A stretch of DNA of 64,000 bases. It comes from Micromonospora sp. WMMD1128 (GTDB taxonomy: Bacteria > Actinomycetota > Actinomycetes > Mycobacteriales > Micromonosporaceae). Below the pieces are notes generated by a model, which was not told the origin of the DNA, did not search any database, and worked only from the letters and a program-made list of their open reading frames with translations. Below are positions 31,242-40,799 of this stretch, piece after piece (the stretch's first letter is position 1; the number at the start of each line of letters is the position of its first letter). Position numbers and translations under genes: made by a program. The stretch is taken from assembly GCF_027497235.1 (NCBI RefSeq), contig NZ_CP114902.1, positions 4,552,001-4,616,000 on the forward strand. The letters run 5' to 3'.

Positions 31242-32558
31242 TCACTTACCGGCAGCCGCACCGTTCTTCAGCGCGTCCTGCCAGGCGGCGTCCGCCGACT
31301 TGCCCTGCTCCACCGAGCGGAGGCTGTTCTCCACCGCGGTACGCACCGCGCTGTTCTTCGGGCCGAGGTAGACCGGCTTCAGGTCGGTCGCGCCGGCGGC
31401 GAAGATCTTGCCGACCGGGGCCTTGCTGAAGTACTCGTTGGTCGAGTCGGCCACGGCCGGGTCGGTCAGCGCCTGCGGGTTCGACGGCAGGTTGCCGACC
31501 GCCTTGTACGCGCCGATCTGGCCCTGCGCGCTGGTCAGGAACTTGGCCAGCTCGACGGCCTCCTTCTGGTGCTTGCTCGACTTCGGCACGCCGAGGAAGG
31601 AGCCGCCCCAGTTGCCGCCGTTGCCGGGGGCCTTGGCGATGTCCCACTTGCCGGCCGCCGTGTCACCGGCCTGGCCCTTGATGACACCGGTCATCCAGGC
31701 CGGGCAGGCGATGGTGGCGAAGGTGCTGTTCTTGAAGCCGGCGTTCCACTCGTTCGAGAAGGACTGCAGGTTGTTCGACAGCCCGGCGCCGACCATCTTG
31801 GTGGTGAGCTGGTACGCGGCCTGCACGTCCGGGTTCTGGTCGATGACCAGCTTGTTGCTCTTGTCGTAGTACGTGTAGCCGGTGCCCTGGCCCGCGATCT
31901 GCATCAGCACCACGTTGTAGAAGTTGGTCGCCGAGTCGACGAACTTGTGCTTCTTGTCGGCGGCGGCGAACTTCTGGCCGGTGGCGATGAACTCGTCCCA
32001 GGTGGGCCAGAGCGCACCGACCTGCTCGCGGTCGGTGGGCAGGCCGGCGGCCTTGAACAGGTCGCTGCGGTAGCACAGCGCCATGCCGCCGACGTCGGTG
32101 CCGAGGCCCAGCACCTTGCCGTCGGGCGTGGTGCCCTGCTCCCACTTCCACGGCAGGAAGTTGCCCTTGAGGTCGTTCGCGCCGTGGTCGGCGAGGTTCA
32201 CGAACTTGTCGGCCTGGGCGTAGAACTGGACGATGGTGCCCTCTTCCAGGGCCACCACGTCACCGGCTCCGGACCCGGCGGTGATCTGCTGGGTCAGGCG
32301 GGTGTTGTAGTCGTCCAGGCCGAGGCCCTTGCCCCGCTCCTGGATCTTGACGTTCTTGTGCTCGGCTTCGTACTGCTTGTACAGGTCCTCGTAACCGAAG
32401 CCCTGATCGCCGAAGACGTCGACGACCAGGGTGACCGGGCCGTCGCTGTCGCCGCCGCTGCCCGAGTCGTCATCGCTGCACGCGGTCGCGGTGCCGAGCA
32501 CCACGACAGACGCGAGCGCGATGGCCGCGAGCTGCCGACGGCGAATTGGGACGCTCAT
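31242..32558 (-). CDS. cebE: Cello-oligosaccharide-binding lipoprotein CebE
   Basis: 438 residues. A signal peptide and lipobox VVVLGTATAC anchor it (Cys at residue 27) outside the membrane. A family-1 solute-binding fold follows, with DDYNTRLTQQI and the C-terminal ENSLRSVEQGKSADAAWQDA. It binds cellobiose/cellotriose and delivers them to CebFG. It is the first gene of the operon and carries two CebR boxes upstream, at 32661 and 32714. Confidence 0.92.
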   Translation of the reverse strand: MSVPIRRRQLAAIALASVVVLGTATACSDDDSGSGGDSDGPVTLVVDVFGDQGFGYEDLYKQYEAEHKNVKIQERGKGLGLDDYNTRLTQQITAGSGAGDVVALEEGTIVQFYAQADKFVNLADHGANDLKGNFLPWKWEQGTTPDGKVLGLGTDVGGMALCYRSDLFKAAGLPTDREQVGALWPTWDEFIATGQKFAAADKKHKFVDSATNFYNVVLMQIAGQGTGYTYYDKSNKLVIDQNPDVQAAYQLTTKMVGAGLSNNLQSFSNEWNAGFKNSTFATIACPAWMTGVIKGQAGDTAAGKWDIAKAPGNGGNWGGSFLGVPKSSKHQKEAVELAKFLTSAQGQIGAYKAVGNLPSNPQALTDPAVADSTNEYFSKAPVGKIFAAGATDLKPVYLGPKNSAVRTAVENSLRSVEQGKSADAAWQDALKNGAAAGK

Positions 32559-32660
32559 CTTTCAGACCCCTCTTTTCGGTGGTGAGGCGAGTTATCTGTG
32601 TGGTGGGGGGTGCGTGTCGCTCGTGCCGGAGCGGGCAGGGTAAGAGATCCACGCCACTCC

Positions 32661-32674
32661 CGGGAGCGCTCCCA
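32661..32674. promoter_or_regulatory. CebR box 1 upstream of cebE
   Basis: CGGGAGCGCTCCCA, one mismatch to the consensus TGGGAGCGCTCCCA, and the same as the box at the GH9 gene. It lies about 103 nt from the cebE start. Confidence 0.85.
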
Positions 32675-32713
32675 TGAGATTGCCGGCAGGTAACAGGGGT
32701 GTCAATAGGCCGC

Positions 32714-32727
32714 TGGGAGCGTTCCCA
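32714..32727. promoter_or_regulatory. CebR box 2 upstream of cebE
   Basis: TGGGAGCGTTCCCA, one mismatch to the consensus. It is 53 bp from box 1, about five helical turns, a spacing that would allow cooperative binding or looping. Confidence 0.8.
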
Positions 32728-32767
32728 TTTCGTTACCCCTGATCCGTGCCCTCGGCCGGGCCGGGTA

Positions 32768-33313
32768 TCAGCAGCAGCGGCGGAGCAACGTGGTGGCGCG
32801 ATCGGCGGCGAACCCGGCCGGGTCGAACGCCGGGCCGGCCCAGTCCCGCATGGTCAGGTGCTCGGGATGCGCCGGGTCGGCGAGCGCGGCCAGCAGCACG
32901 GCGTACCCCTCCGGGCCGCCCACGCCCTCCGGCGGGGCAGCGCGCTCGCCGTCCGGACAGACCGGGTAGCGCTCGTCCGGGTCGGCGGCGCAGACGTCCT
33001 CCACCACGAGGTCGTGCTCCCACCAGTCACCGAAGTCGTAGGTGTAACGGAACCGGTCGCCCTTGCCCACCACCGCGTCCAACCGGACGTCCAGCTCGTC
33101 GCGGAGCGCCAGCTCGCCGTCCGGGTCGGGCTCGCCGTACTGCCGCCCACCGACGTCGAACGAGTGCAGGTGGCAGTCGCGCCAGCCCACCGCGTGCTGG
33201 ATCACCCGGTGCAGCCGGTCCAGGGTGTAGCCGCCGGGCACCAGCACCCGCCGCCACACCGGCGGCCGGACCCCGGTCAGGGACACCATCAGCTGGAAGA
33301 TCTGACGCGGCAC
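32768..33313 (-). CDS. pRiA4b ORF-3 family protein
   Basis: 181 residues of the plasmid pRiA4b ORF-3 family, marked by VSLTGVRPPVWRRVLVPGGY then LDRLHRVIQHAVGWRDCHLH and the core YDFGDWWEHDLVVED. The C-terminus matches the family with DPAHPEHLTMRDW. The function is unknown; the family is not a transposase despite frequent annotation. GTG 33313 is preferred as the start because GAGGAAGGA lies nine nt upstream; an ATG at 33349 is also open but overlaps the divergent small gene. Confidence 0.8.
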   Translation of the reverse strand: MPRQIFQLMVSLTGVRPPVWRRVLVPGGYTLDRLHRVIQHAVGWRDCHLHSFDVGGRQYGEPDPDGELALRDELDVRLDAVVGKGDRFRYTYDFGDWWEHDLVVEDVCAADPDERYPVCPDGERAAPPEGVGGPEGYAVLLAALADPAHPEHLTMRDWAGPAFDPAGFAADRATTLLRRCC

Positions 33314-33347
33314 GTGGTCCCATCCTTCCTCGGCATAGGCTGCCTTC

Positions 33348-33467
33348 ATGATCTGCCGAGCCTGCCGGGAGCGGCGGCACGACGACTGTCCTGGCCGGAA
33401 GTGGTGCGACTGCCAGCACCGTACCCCCGAACCCACCCCGCCGGTCACCGGTCCGGCCGGCGAATGA
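33348..33467 (+). CDS. 39-residue Cys-rich protein
   Basis: The protein begins MICRACRERRHDDCPGRKWC and ends with a Pro-rich tail. Cysteines fall as C-x2-C-x7-C-x5-C-x-C plus His residues, a zinc-ribbon-like set. The stop TGA overlaps the ATG of the reductase gene by 4 nt, so the two are translationally coupled. TAGGCT, a -10 candidate, lies 7 nt before the ATG, fitting a leaderless transcript. It was too short for automated frame listing. Function unknown. Confidence 0.7.
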   Translation: MICRACRERRHDDCPGRKWCDCQHRTPEPTPPVTGPAGE

Positions 33468-34228
33468 GCGTCGGAACCCCGATCGAACGGATCTGGCCCG
33501 CGCCCGTCACCGGCCCGCTGACCGACCCGCAGCTCACCGCGCTCTACGACCGCGCGCCCACCCCGCGCCTGCGGGTGAACTTCGTCGCCAGCGCGGACGG
33601 CGCGGTCACCCTGGACGGCTACTCCGCCGGGCTCTCCGGCGAGCCGGACAAGCGCGTCTTCGGGCTGCTGCGGATGCTCTGCGACGGCCTGCTGGTGGCC
33701 GCCGGCACGCTGCGCCACGAGGGCTACCGCGCGGTGCGGCTCAGCCCCGGGCGCCGGGCCTGGCGACGCGACCGGGGGCTGGCCGAGTTCCCGACGCTCG
33801 TCGTGGTCTCCGGCTCGCTCGACCTCGATCCGGCCCAGGCGTGCTTCGCCGACGCCCCGGTCCGGCCGCTGGTGCTCACCCGGGCCGACGCCGCGCCGCC
33901 CGCCGGCCTGGCCGAGGTGGCCGACGTGATCCGCTGCGGCGCCGACCGGGTCGACCTGGCCGCCGGCCTGACCGAACTGCGCCGACGCGGGCTGGGCCAA
34001 CTCCTCTGCGAGGGCGGGCCGCACCTGTTCGGCGCGCTCACCGAGGCCGACCTGGTCGACGAGCTCTGCCTGACCGTGGCGCCGCTGCTCGCCGGCGCCG
34101 GCCCCGGCCGCATCGCCGCCGGCCCCGCGAGCCCCCCACGCCACCTTTCGCTACGCCACGCCCTGGCCACCCCCGACGGGATGCTGATGCTGCGCTACGC
34201 CCGCGGCCCCCTCCCCACCGCGCGCTGA
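33464..34228 (+). CDS. RibD C-terminal / dihydrofolate-reductase-fold reductase
   Basis: 254 residues. A pyrimidine reductase (RibD-C) fold: LRVNFVASADGAVTLDGYSA and CDGLLVAAGTLRHEGYRAVR for NADPH binding, and LGQLLCEGGPHLFGALTEAD near the C-terminus. No deaminase domain is attached and no rib genes lie nearby, so a riboflavin role is uncertain; deazaflavin or other pterin-like reduction is possible. Coupled to the small Cys-rich gene. Confidence 0.85.
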   Translation: MSVGTPIERIWPAPVTGPLTDPQLTALYDRAPTPRLRVNFVASADGAVTLDGYSAGLSGEPDKRVFGLLRMLCDGLLVAAGTLRHEGYRAVRLSPGRRAWRRDRGLAEFPTLVVVSGSLDLDPAQACFADAPVRPLVLTRADAAPPAGLAEVADVIRCGADRVDLAAGLTELRRRGLGQLLCEGGPHLFGALTEADLVDELCLTVAPLLAGAGPGRIAAGPASPPRHLSLRHALATPDGMLMLRYARGPLPTAR

Positions 34229-34287
34229 TTCACGGAAAGCGTGGCCTTGGCCGGCGGAATGAGCCCTCTTTCCGTGAATCCGCGCGC
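34222..34287. repeat. Inverted repeat after the RibD-like gene
   Basis: GATTCACGGAAAG (34227-34239) pairs exactly with CTTTCCGTGAATC (34268-34280), and CGCGC/CGCGCG flanks extend the pairing. The 28-nt loop is G+C-rich. It lies at the stop codon and may terminate the upstream transcript or be a dispersed intergenic repeat. Confidence 0.65.
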
Positions 34288-34457
34288 GCAAAGGGTGCGG
34301 GGTGCGCACGTACGGTGGTCGGCCGGATCCACGCGGCGACCGGCCGGGACACGACGGGCGTGGCGTCCGCCGCGTCGCGTGGCAACCTGTCGCATCCCTC
34401 GGGCAGGATGCAGGACGTGCGCCGTGACCGGAACGACCAGCCGACCGGAGACCGCCG

Positions 34458-36206
34458 ATGACCGACGACCAGCTCGACGGGCCCGGCGAGGGTGTCGGCC
34501 GGGTGCTCGGCACCGCCGACGCCACCCCGCTCACCTTCTGGACCGCCGTCGCCCCGGGGAGCTACCTGCAACTCGACGACGTGGTGGTCACCCGGCGCGA
34601 CCTGCCCGACCGCGAGCCGGTGACCATCGCCGGCGTGGTGACCCAGGTGCGGGCCCGGCACGAGGGGGCGCAGTTCGACTCCGACGTCTTCGCCATCGCC
34701 GACGGCACGCTGCCCGCGCAGGTGCAGGAGGCCGCCGAGATCACCACCACCCGGGTCGACCCGGAGTTCTACGTCCCGCCCACCCCCGGCGCGGTGGTGC
34801 ACCGGGCCGAGGGCGACGCCCGGGCCCGGGCGCTGCACTTCGACCGGATGGAACGGCGGGTCCCGATGGGGATGGGCCGCGACGGCGTGCCGGTCTACCT
34901 CAACGCCGACTTCCTCGACGGCACCCGGGGCGCGCACGTCTCCATCTCCGGCATCTCCGGCGTCGCCACCAAGACCAGCTTCGCGACCTTCCTGCTCTAC
35001 TCCGTGTTCCGCTCCGGCGTGCTCGGCGGCGACGCGGTCAACGCCAAGGCGCTGATCTTCAACGTCAAGGGCGAGGACCTGCTCTTCCTCGACCACCCCA
35101 ACAGCCGGCTCGACGACCCGACCCGCGCGGCTTACGCGAAGCTCGGCCTCGACGCCGGCGCGTTCCCCGACGTCCGGGTTTACGCGCCGCCCCGGGTCGG
35201 TGACTCGTCCGGCACGCCCGACGTGAGCAGCCGGCTCACCGGCGTGGACAGTTTCTACTGGACGCTCACCGAGTTCTGCGCCGACCGCCTGCTGCCCTAC
35301 GTCTTCGCCGACGCCGACGACGAGCGCCAGCAATACACCATGGTGGTCCACTCGGTCGCCGCCCATCTGGCCCGCTACGCCCAGCCCGCCGACGGCGGGG
35401 TGAGCATCGACGGGGTCCGCCTCGGCTCCTACGCCGATCTGGTCGACCACGTCGTCGAGCAGCTCAACGACGACGAGACCCGGGGTGAGTGGGCCGGCAG
35501 CGCGGTCGGGCTGGGCACGGTCAACGCGTTCGCCCGCCGGTTGATCGGCAGCAAGAAGGACCTGGGCCGGCTGATCCGCGGCGATTTGGCGACCCGCCGC
35601 CCGCACTCGATCAACACCGCGGAGAGCGCCCAGGTCACCGTGGTCGACCTGCACAACCTGCCGGACCGCGCGCAGCGCTTCGTGGTCGGCGTGACGCTGA
35701 AGAGCGAGTTCGAGCGCAAGGAGAAGGCGGGCACCGCCAAGCCGTTGCTCTTCGTCGTGCTCGACGAGCTGAACAAGTACGCCCCCCGGGAGGGGTCCTC
35801 CCCGATCAAGGAGGTGCTGCTCGACATCGCCGAACGGGGCCGGTCGCTCGGGGTGATCCTGGTCGGCGCGCAGCAGACGGCGAGCGAGGTGGAACGGCGG
35901 ATCGTCACCAACTCGGCGATCCGGGTGGTCGGGCGGCTCGACCCGGCCGAGGCGTCCCGCCCGGAATACGGCTTCCTCCCGCCCGCCCAGCGGCAGCGGG
36001 CGCTGCTGGCCAAGCCGGGCACCATGTTCGTCAACCAGCCCGACATCCCGGTGCCGCTGTGCCTGGAGTTCCCGTTCCCGGCGTGGGCCACCCGGGTGGC
36101 GGAGGCCGGCCGCGCCCCGTCGGAGACGCTACGGTCGATCACCCAGGCCGCCGATCCGTTCGCGGTGGTCGGCTCCGGCTCCTCCGACGACGACATCCCG
36201 TTCTAG
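34458..36206 (+). CDS. HerA-like hexameric ATPase/translocase
   Basis: 582 residues. The N-terminal ~115 residues fit a HAS-barrel (SYLQLDDVVVTRRDLPDREP). The RecA/FtsK-type ATPase core has Walker A GISGVATKTS at 165-174 and Walker B LLFVVLDELNKYAP. RGRSLGVILVGAQQTASEVE and RIVTNSAIRVVGRLDPAEAS are typical HerA segments. HerA forms a ring that pumps DNA and activates NurA. It is the first gene of a five-gene operon with sbcD, sbcC and a NurA-like nuclease, so it is probably the motor of a DNA end-resection complex. Confidence 0.88.
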   Translation: MTDDQLDGPGEGVGRVLGTADATPLTFWTAVAPGSYLQLDDVVVTRRDLPDREPVTIAGVVTQVRARHEGAQFDSDVFAIADGTLPAQVQEAAEITTTRVDPEFYVPPTPGAVVHRAEGDARARALHFDRMERRVPMGMGRDGVPVYLNADFLDGTRGAHVSISGISGVATKTSFATFLLYSVFRSGVLGGDAVNAKALIFNVKGEDLLFLDHPNSRLDDPTRAAYAKLGLDAGAFPDVRVYAPPRVGDSSGTPDVSSRLTGVDSFYWTLTEFCADRLLPYVFADADDERQQYTMVVHSVAAHLARYAQPADGGVSIDGVRLGSYADLVDHVVEQLNDDETRGEWAGSAVGLGTVNAFARRLIGSKKDLGRLIRGDLATRRPHSINTAESAQVTVVDLHNLPDRAQRFVVGVTLKSEFERKEKAGTAKPLLFVVLDELNKYAPREGSSPIKEVLLDIAERGRSLGVILVGAQQTASEVERRIVTNSAIRVVGRLDPAEASRPEYGFLPPAQRQRALLAKPGTMFVNQPDIPVPLCLEFPFPAWATRVAEAGRAPSETLRSITQAADPFAVVGSGSSDDDIPF

Positions 36207-36217
36207 GCGGCACCAAG

Positions 36218-37366
36218 ATGAAGATCCTGCACACCTCCGACTGGCACGTCGGCAAGGTCCTCAAGGGGCAGTCCCGGGCCGAGGAACACACCCAGGTCCT
36301 GGCCCAGGTGATCGACATCGCCCGTGACGAGCGGCCCGACCTGGTGATCGTCGCCGGTGACCTCTACGACACCGCCGCGCCCACGCCGGAGGCGACCCGG
36401 CTGGTGACCCGCGCGCTCACCGCGCTGCGCCGCACCGGCGCCGATGTGCTGGCCATCGGCGGCAACCACGACAACGGCGCGGCACTCGACGCGCTGCGCC
36501 CGTGGGCCGAGGCTGCCGGCATCACGCTGCGCGGCAGCGTGCGGGAAAATCCGGCCGAGCACGTCGTCGACGGGGTGACGGGCGACGGCGAGCGCTGGCA
36601 GGTCGCCGCGCTGCCCTTCCTCTCCCAGCGCTACGCCGTCCGCGCGGTGGAGATGTACGCCCTCACCCCGGCCGAGGCCAACCAGACCTACGCCGACCAC
36701 CTCGGCCGGGTGCTCGGCAAACTGGCCGAGGGCTTCACCGAGCCGGACCGGGTGCACCTGGTCACCGCCCACCTCACCGTCGTCGGGGCGAGCACCGGCG
36801 GCGGCGAGCGGGACGCGCACACCGTGCTCGGCTACGCGGTGCCGGCCACCGTCTTCCCCGGCAACGCGCACTACGTGGCGCTGGGCCACCTGCACCGCTC
36901 CCAGCGGGTGATCGGCCCCTGCCCGATCCGCTACAGCGGCAGCCCGCTCGCGGTCGACTTCGGCGAGCAGGAGAACATCGGCTCGGTGACGATCGTGGAG
37001 GTGACCGCGAGCACCGCCGCGCGCATCCGGGAGGTGCCGGTGCCCGGCGCGGTGCCGCTGCGCACGGTGCGGGGCACGCTCGCGCAGCTCGCCGAGATCG
37101 AGCCGCCCGACGGCTGGCTGCGGGTCTTCGTCCGGGAGCAGCCCCGAGCCGGGCTGCGCGAGGACGTCCAGGAGCTGCTTCCCCGCGCGCTGGAGATCCG
37201 GATCGACCCGGAGCTGATGCCGGCGCCGGGCAGCGGCACCCGCACCGCCCAGCGGGCCGGTCGCTCCCCGCGCGAGCTGTTCGCCGACTATCTGGGCAGC
37301 CGCGGGCACGCCGACGAGGGCGTGCGGGAGCTCTTCGACGAGCTGCTCGAGGAAGTTGAACACTGA
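36218..37366 (+). CDS. sbcD: Nuclease SbcD (Mre11 family)
   Basis: 382 residues. All five Mre11 phosphoesterase motifs are present: DWHVGK (8-13), GDLYD, GNHDN, TAHLTVVG, and GHLHRSQ. It is a Mn-dependent 3'-5' exonuclease and hairpin endonuclease that works with SbcC. The C-terminus ends ELFDELLEEVEH, the capping region typical of SbcD. It starts 11 nt after the HerA-like gene and its TGA overlaps the sbcC ATG by one base. Confidence 0.95.
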   Translation: MKILHTSDWHVGKVLKGQSRAEEHTQVLAQVIDIARDERPDLVIVAGDLYDTAAPTPEATRLVTRALTALRRTGADVLAIGGNHDNGAALDALRPWAEAAGITLRGSVRENPAEHVVDGVTGDGERWQVAALPFLSQRYAVRAVEMYALTPAEANQTYADHLGRVLGKLAEGFTEPDRVHLVTAHLTVVGASTGGGERDAHTVLGYAVPATVFPGNAHYVALGHLHRSQRVIGPCPIRYSGSPLAVDFGEQENIGSVTIVEVTASTAARIREVPVPGAVPLRTVRGTLAQLAEIEPPDGWLRVFVREQPRAGLREDVQELLPRALEIRIDPELMPAPGSGTRTAQRAGRSPRELFADYLGSRGHADEGVRELFDELLEEVEH

Positions 37367-39840
37367 TGCGGCCGATGCGGCTGGACATGGCCGGGTTCAC
37401 CGTCTTCCGCGAGGAGACCACCGTCGACTTCACGGACGCGGACTTCTTCGCGCTGGTCGGCCCGACCGGCTCGGGCAAGTCGACGGTGCTCGACGCGATC
37501 TGCTTCGCGCTCTACGGCACGGTGCCGCGCTGGGGTGGCACGCGGGGGTTGGCGAACGCGCTGGCGCCGTCGGCCGCCGAGGCGCGCGTCCGGTTGGTCT
37601 TCGAATCCGCCGGCGACCGCTACGTCGCCACCCGGGTGGTCCGCCGCGACGGCCGGGGCACGGTGAAGACGACGAACGCCGGGCTCCAGCTCATGCCGCC
37701 CGGGTTCGACATCACCAAGCTCGACACCGGGCTCAGCCCGGAGGACCTGGGCGACGTGGTGGCCGGCACCCCGGCCGAGATGGAGCAGGCGGTGCTCGAC
37801 GCGGTCGGGCTGCCCTACGAGCAGTTCACCTCGTGCGTGGTGCTGCCGCAGGGGCAGTTCGCCGACTTCCTGCACGCCAAGCCGGCGACCCGCCAGCAGA
37901 TCCTGGTCAACCTGCTCGGGCTGGGCGTCTACGAGGGGGTGCAGAAGAAGGCGGTCGAGCGGGCCGGGCAGGCCGAGGCGAAGCTGGAGACCGTCGACAA
38001 GATGCTCGGCGGGCTCACCGACGTCGACGACGCGAGCCTGGCCGACGCCCGGGGCCGGGTCGACGTGGTGCGCGAGCTGGCCGGCGCGGTCGCGGTGGCC
38101 GTACCGGAACTGGAGCGGGCCCGGGTCACGGCGGGTGAGCGGGCTGCGGCGCTGGCCGCCCTCGACGCCGAGCTGGGCGTGCTGGCCGGGGTCCGGCCGC
38201 CGGACGGCATCGCCGAGCTGGCCCGGGCGGTGGCCGCCGCGCGGGTGACCGCCGACGAGACGGCCGCGGCGGTCGGGCTGGCCGAGGAGCGGGAGGAGAA
38301 GCTGCGCGGCGAGCTGGCCGCCGCCGGTGACGAGAGCGCGCTGCGGCTGCACCTGCGGGCGTACGCCGACCGGGAGCGGCTCACCGGCGAGGCGGCCACG
38401 GTCCGCGCGGCGGTCGACGCGGCGCGGGTCGAGCACGACGCGGCGGTGGCGGCGCTGGCCGCCGCGCGGGCCGACACGACGCGGGCCGAGGCCGAGCTGG
38501 AGGCGGCGTTCCGGGCGCACGAGGAGGCGAAGGCGGCGGACCAGGCGGTGGCGTTGCGGGCGCACCTGGTCGACGGCGCGCCCTGCCCGGTGTGCGAGCA
38601 GGTGGTCACCGCCGTGCCGGCGGTGCCGAAGGGCTCGGCGGTGAGCCGGGCGCTCGCGGCCGGCAAGGCGGCGCGGGCGGCGAGCGAGTCCGCCAAGCGG
38701 GTGGTGCAGGAGCGCGACACCGCCGCCCGTGACCTGGAGCGGGTGCTGCTGCGCGTGCGGGCCGAACACGACGGGCTCGGTGCGCGGCTGGCCGAGGTGG
38801 ACGGGCAGCTCGCCGACGCCCCCACGCCGGACGCGCTGCGCGCGTCGCTCGCCGAACACGCCCGGCTGCGGGCGGCGCTGGACGAGGCGGCCGGCGCGGT
38901 CCGGGCCGGTCGGGAGGCCGCCCGGCGGGCCCGGGGCACGCTCGACGGCGCGCAGGACCGGTTGCGCCGGGCCTGGCGCGACTTCGACACGGCGCGGGAC
39001 GGGTTGGCCCGGTTCGGCCCACCGGCCGCCGACCGGGACGACGTGGCCGCCGCCTGGGCGGCGCTCGCCGGTTGGGCGGGCGAGCAGGCCGAGCGGCGAC
39101 GGGCCGACCGGGGCGGGCTGGCCGACGCGGTCGACGCCGCCCAGCGGGCGGTGACCGAGGTGGCCGACCGGATCGCCGCGTCGTTCACCGCCGCCGGGCT
39201 GGACGCGCCGGACGACCCGCTGCGCGACGTCGCGGTGGCGGTGGAGCGGGCCGAGGCGGAGCTGCGCCGGTTGACCGAGCGGCGCGAGCAGGCGGCCGGG
39301 TTGCGGGAGCAGCGGACCGGCCACGAACACCAGGCGCGGGTGGCCCGCGCGCTCGCCGGGCACCTGCGGGCCAACAACTTCGAGCGCTGGCTGCTCACCG
39401 AGGCGCTCGACCTGCTCGTCGACGGCGCGTCACGGATCCTCCGCGAGCTGTCCGGCGGGCAGTACGACCTGGTCCACGACAAGGGCGAGTTCTTCGTGAT
39501 CGACCATCACGACGCCGGCCTGCGGCGCGGCGTGCGGACGCTGTCCGGCGGGGAGACGTTCCAGGCGTCGCTGGCCCTGGCGCTGGCGTTGTCGGAGCAG
39601 CTCGCCGGCATGTCCACGAGCGCGGCGAGCCTGGAGTCGATCGTGCTGGACGAGGGCTTCGGCACGCTCGACGCGGCGACGCTCGACACGGTCGCGGCGA
39701 CCCTGGAGAACCTGGCCGCCCGGGGCGACCGGATGGTCGGCGTGGTGACGCACGTGCCGGCGCTGGCCGAGCGGATCCCGGTCCGCTTCGAGGTCCGCAA
39801 GGACGCCCGCACGGCCCGCATCGAGCGGACCGGCCTGTGA
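37366..39840 (+). CDS. sbcC: Nuclease SbcC (Rad50 family)
   Basis: 824 residues, an SMC-like ATPase. Walker A GPTGSGKST is at 32-40. The central region has long helical arms rich in Ala, Glu and Arg. The zinc hook CPVC is at 407-410. The ABC signature is TLSGGETFQASLAL, and Walker B SIVLDEGFGTLDAATLDT. It dimerises through the hook and gates SbcD. It is shorter than Escherichia coli SbcC, so the coiled-coil arms are short. The stop overlaps the NurA-like GTG by 4 nt. Confidence 0.95.
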   Translation: MRPMRLDMAGFTVFREETTVDFTDADFFALVGPTGSGKSTVLDAICFALYGTVPRWGGTRGLANALAPSAAEARVRLVFESAGDRYVATRVVRRDGRGTVKTTNAGLQLMPPGFDITKLDTGLSPEDLGDVVAGTPAEMEQAVLDAVGLPYEQFTSCVVLPQGQFADFLHAKPATRQQILVNLLGLGVYEGVQKKAVERAGQAEAKLETVDKMLGGLTDVDDASLADARGRVDVVRELAGAVAVAVPELERARVTAGERAAALAALDAELGVLAGVRPPDGIAELARAVAAARVTADETAAAVGLAEEREEKLRGELAAAGDESALRLHLRAYADRERLTGEAATVRAAVDAARVEHDAAVAALAAARADTTRAEAELEAAFRAHEEAKAADQAVALRAHLVDGAPCPVCEQVVTAVPAVPKGSAVSRALAAGKAARAASESAKRVVQERDTAARDLERVLLRVRAEHDGLGARLAEVDGQLADAPTPDALRASLAEHARLRAALDEAAGAVRAGREAARRARGTLDGAQDRLRRAWRDFDTARDGLARFGPPAADRDDVAAAWAALAGWAGEQAERRRADRGGLADAVDAAQRAVTEVADRIAASFTAAGLDAPDDPLRDVAVAVERAEAELRRLTERREQAAGLREQRTGHEHQARVARALAGHLRANNFERWLLTEALDLLVDGASRILRELSGGQYDLVHDKGEFFVIDHHDAGLRRGVRTLSGGETFQASLALALALSEQLAGMSTSAASLESIVLDEGFGTLDAATLDTVAATLENLAARGDRMVGVVTHVPALAERIPVRFEVRKDARTARIERTGL

Positions 39841-40799
39841 GCGCGCGGTTCTTCGTCGACTCGTGGGATCCGGCGTACGGGGCGTCGTTCGAGGCGGCGG
39901 GCGGGGCCGGGCCGGCGACGCCGAGCAGCGCCCAGGTGGAGGCCGACGTCGAGCTGCCGGTGACCGACTGGCGGGCCATCGACCCCCGGCCGGGGGTGCG
40001 GGCGCCGGACGTGGTGCTGCTCGTCGACGGGGTACGCCGGATCGACGCCAGCATCTGGACGGCGGAGGAGGACGGCGGTTCGTTCCCCGGCATCGCCGCC
40101 TCGTACGCGGCCGGGGTGGTCCGTTGTGACCTGGACCGGGGTGCCGCCGAGCTGGCCGGGTCCCGGGTGGGTCGGGGCCTGTTCACCGCCAGCCCGTCGG
40201 CGGGGGACGTGGTGGCCGGCGCGATCCGCTACCCGGTGCACCGGGTCGGGGGCACCGGCGAGTTGAGCAAGCTGCCGGCGGCGGTGCAGGGCCCGCTCAC
40301 CGCGCTTGAGGTGGACGTGTCGGACGCGGTGCGCGCCGACGGCGACCTGTTGGTGGTGGACGGTCCGCTGCGCAGCCGGCGGAACCTGCCGCGCACGCTC
40401 GGCTACATCAAGACGCAGCACAGCCAATACCTCGACGCCCGGCTGACCGCGGTGGTGACCGGGCTGGCGCCGGGCCAGCGCTGCCCGGTGTTCCGGTTGG
40501 GCACCGCGTGGGGCGGCTGGTCGTGGTACCTGCGACTGCCGGTGGCCGCCGGGGCGCCCTGGGCGGGCATCGTGCGGATGGAGTGCTCGGCCGAGCTGAG
40601 CGTGCCGGAGGCGGTCGCGCTCGCCGACCTGTCGCTGGTCACGCTGCCCCGGTTCGCGTCGACGCCCTACAAGGACCCGCGCGCGCCGCAGAACCTGGTG
40701 CCGATCGCCGGTCTGGAGCGCAAACTGCGCGGGATGCTCGGCGACGCGCGGCTGCTGCACCGGGTGCTCACGTCGGCCGCGCGCGGGATGCGGCGCTGA
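39837..40799 (+). CDS. NurA-like nuclease
   Basis: 320 residues. Motifs fit the NurA nuclease domain: VLLVDGVRRID with Asp64 and Asp70, LLVVDGPLRSRRN with Asp175, GYIKTQHSQYLD with Lys192, and RMEC near residue 249. The C-terminus has PRAPQNLVPIAGLERKLRG, like the family's end. NurA is a 5'-3' single- and double-strand DNA nuclease driven by HerA. The GTG overlaps sbcC by 4 nt. Outside the motifs the sequence is diverged, so this rests on motif pattern plus operon partners. Confidence 0.72.
   Translation: MSARFFVDSWDPAYGASFEAAGGAGPATPSSAQVEADVELPVTDWRAIDPRPGVRAPDVVLLVDGVRRIDASIWTAEEDGGSFPGIAASYAAGVVRCDLDRGAAELAGSRVGRGLFTASPSAGDVVAGAIRYPVHRVGGTGELSKLPAAVQGPLTALEVDVSDAVRADGDLLVVDGPLRSRRNLPRTLGYIKTQHSQYLDARLTAVVTGLAPGQRCPVFRLGTAWGGWSWYLRLPVAAGAPWAGIVRMECSAELSVPEAVALADLSLVTLPRFASTPYKDPRAPQNLVPIAGLERKLRGMLGDARLLHRVLTSAARGMRR

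Noticed and set aside
32768..33313. Reading the pRiA4b ORF-3 protein as a transposase
   Set aside because: It lacks DDE or recombinase residues and terminal repeats; the link in databases is historical.
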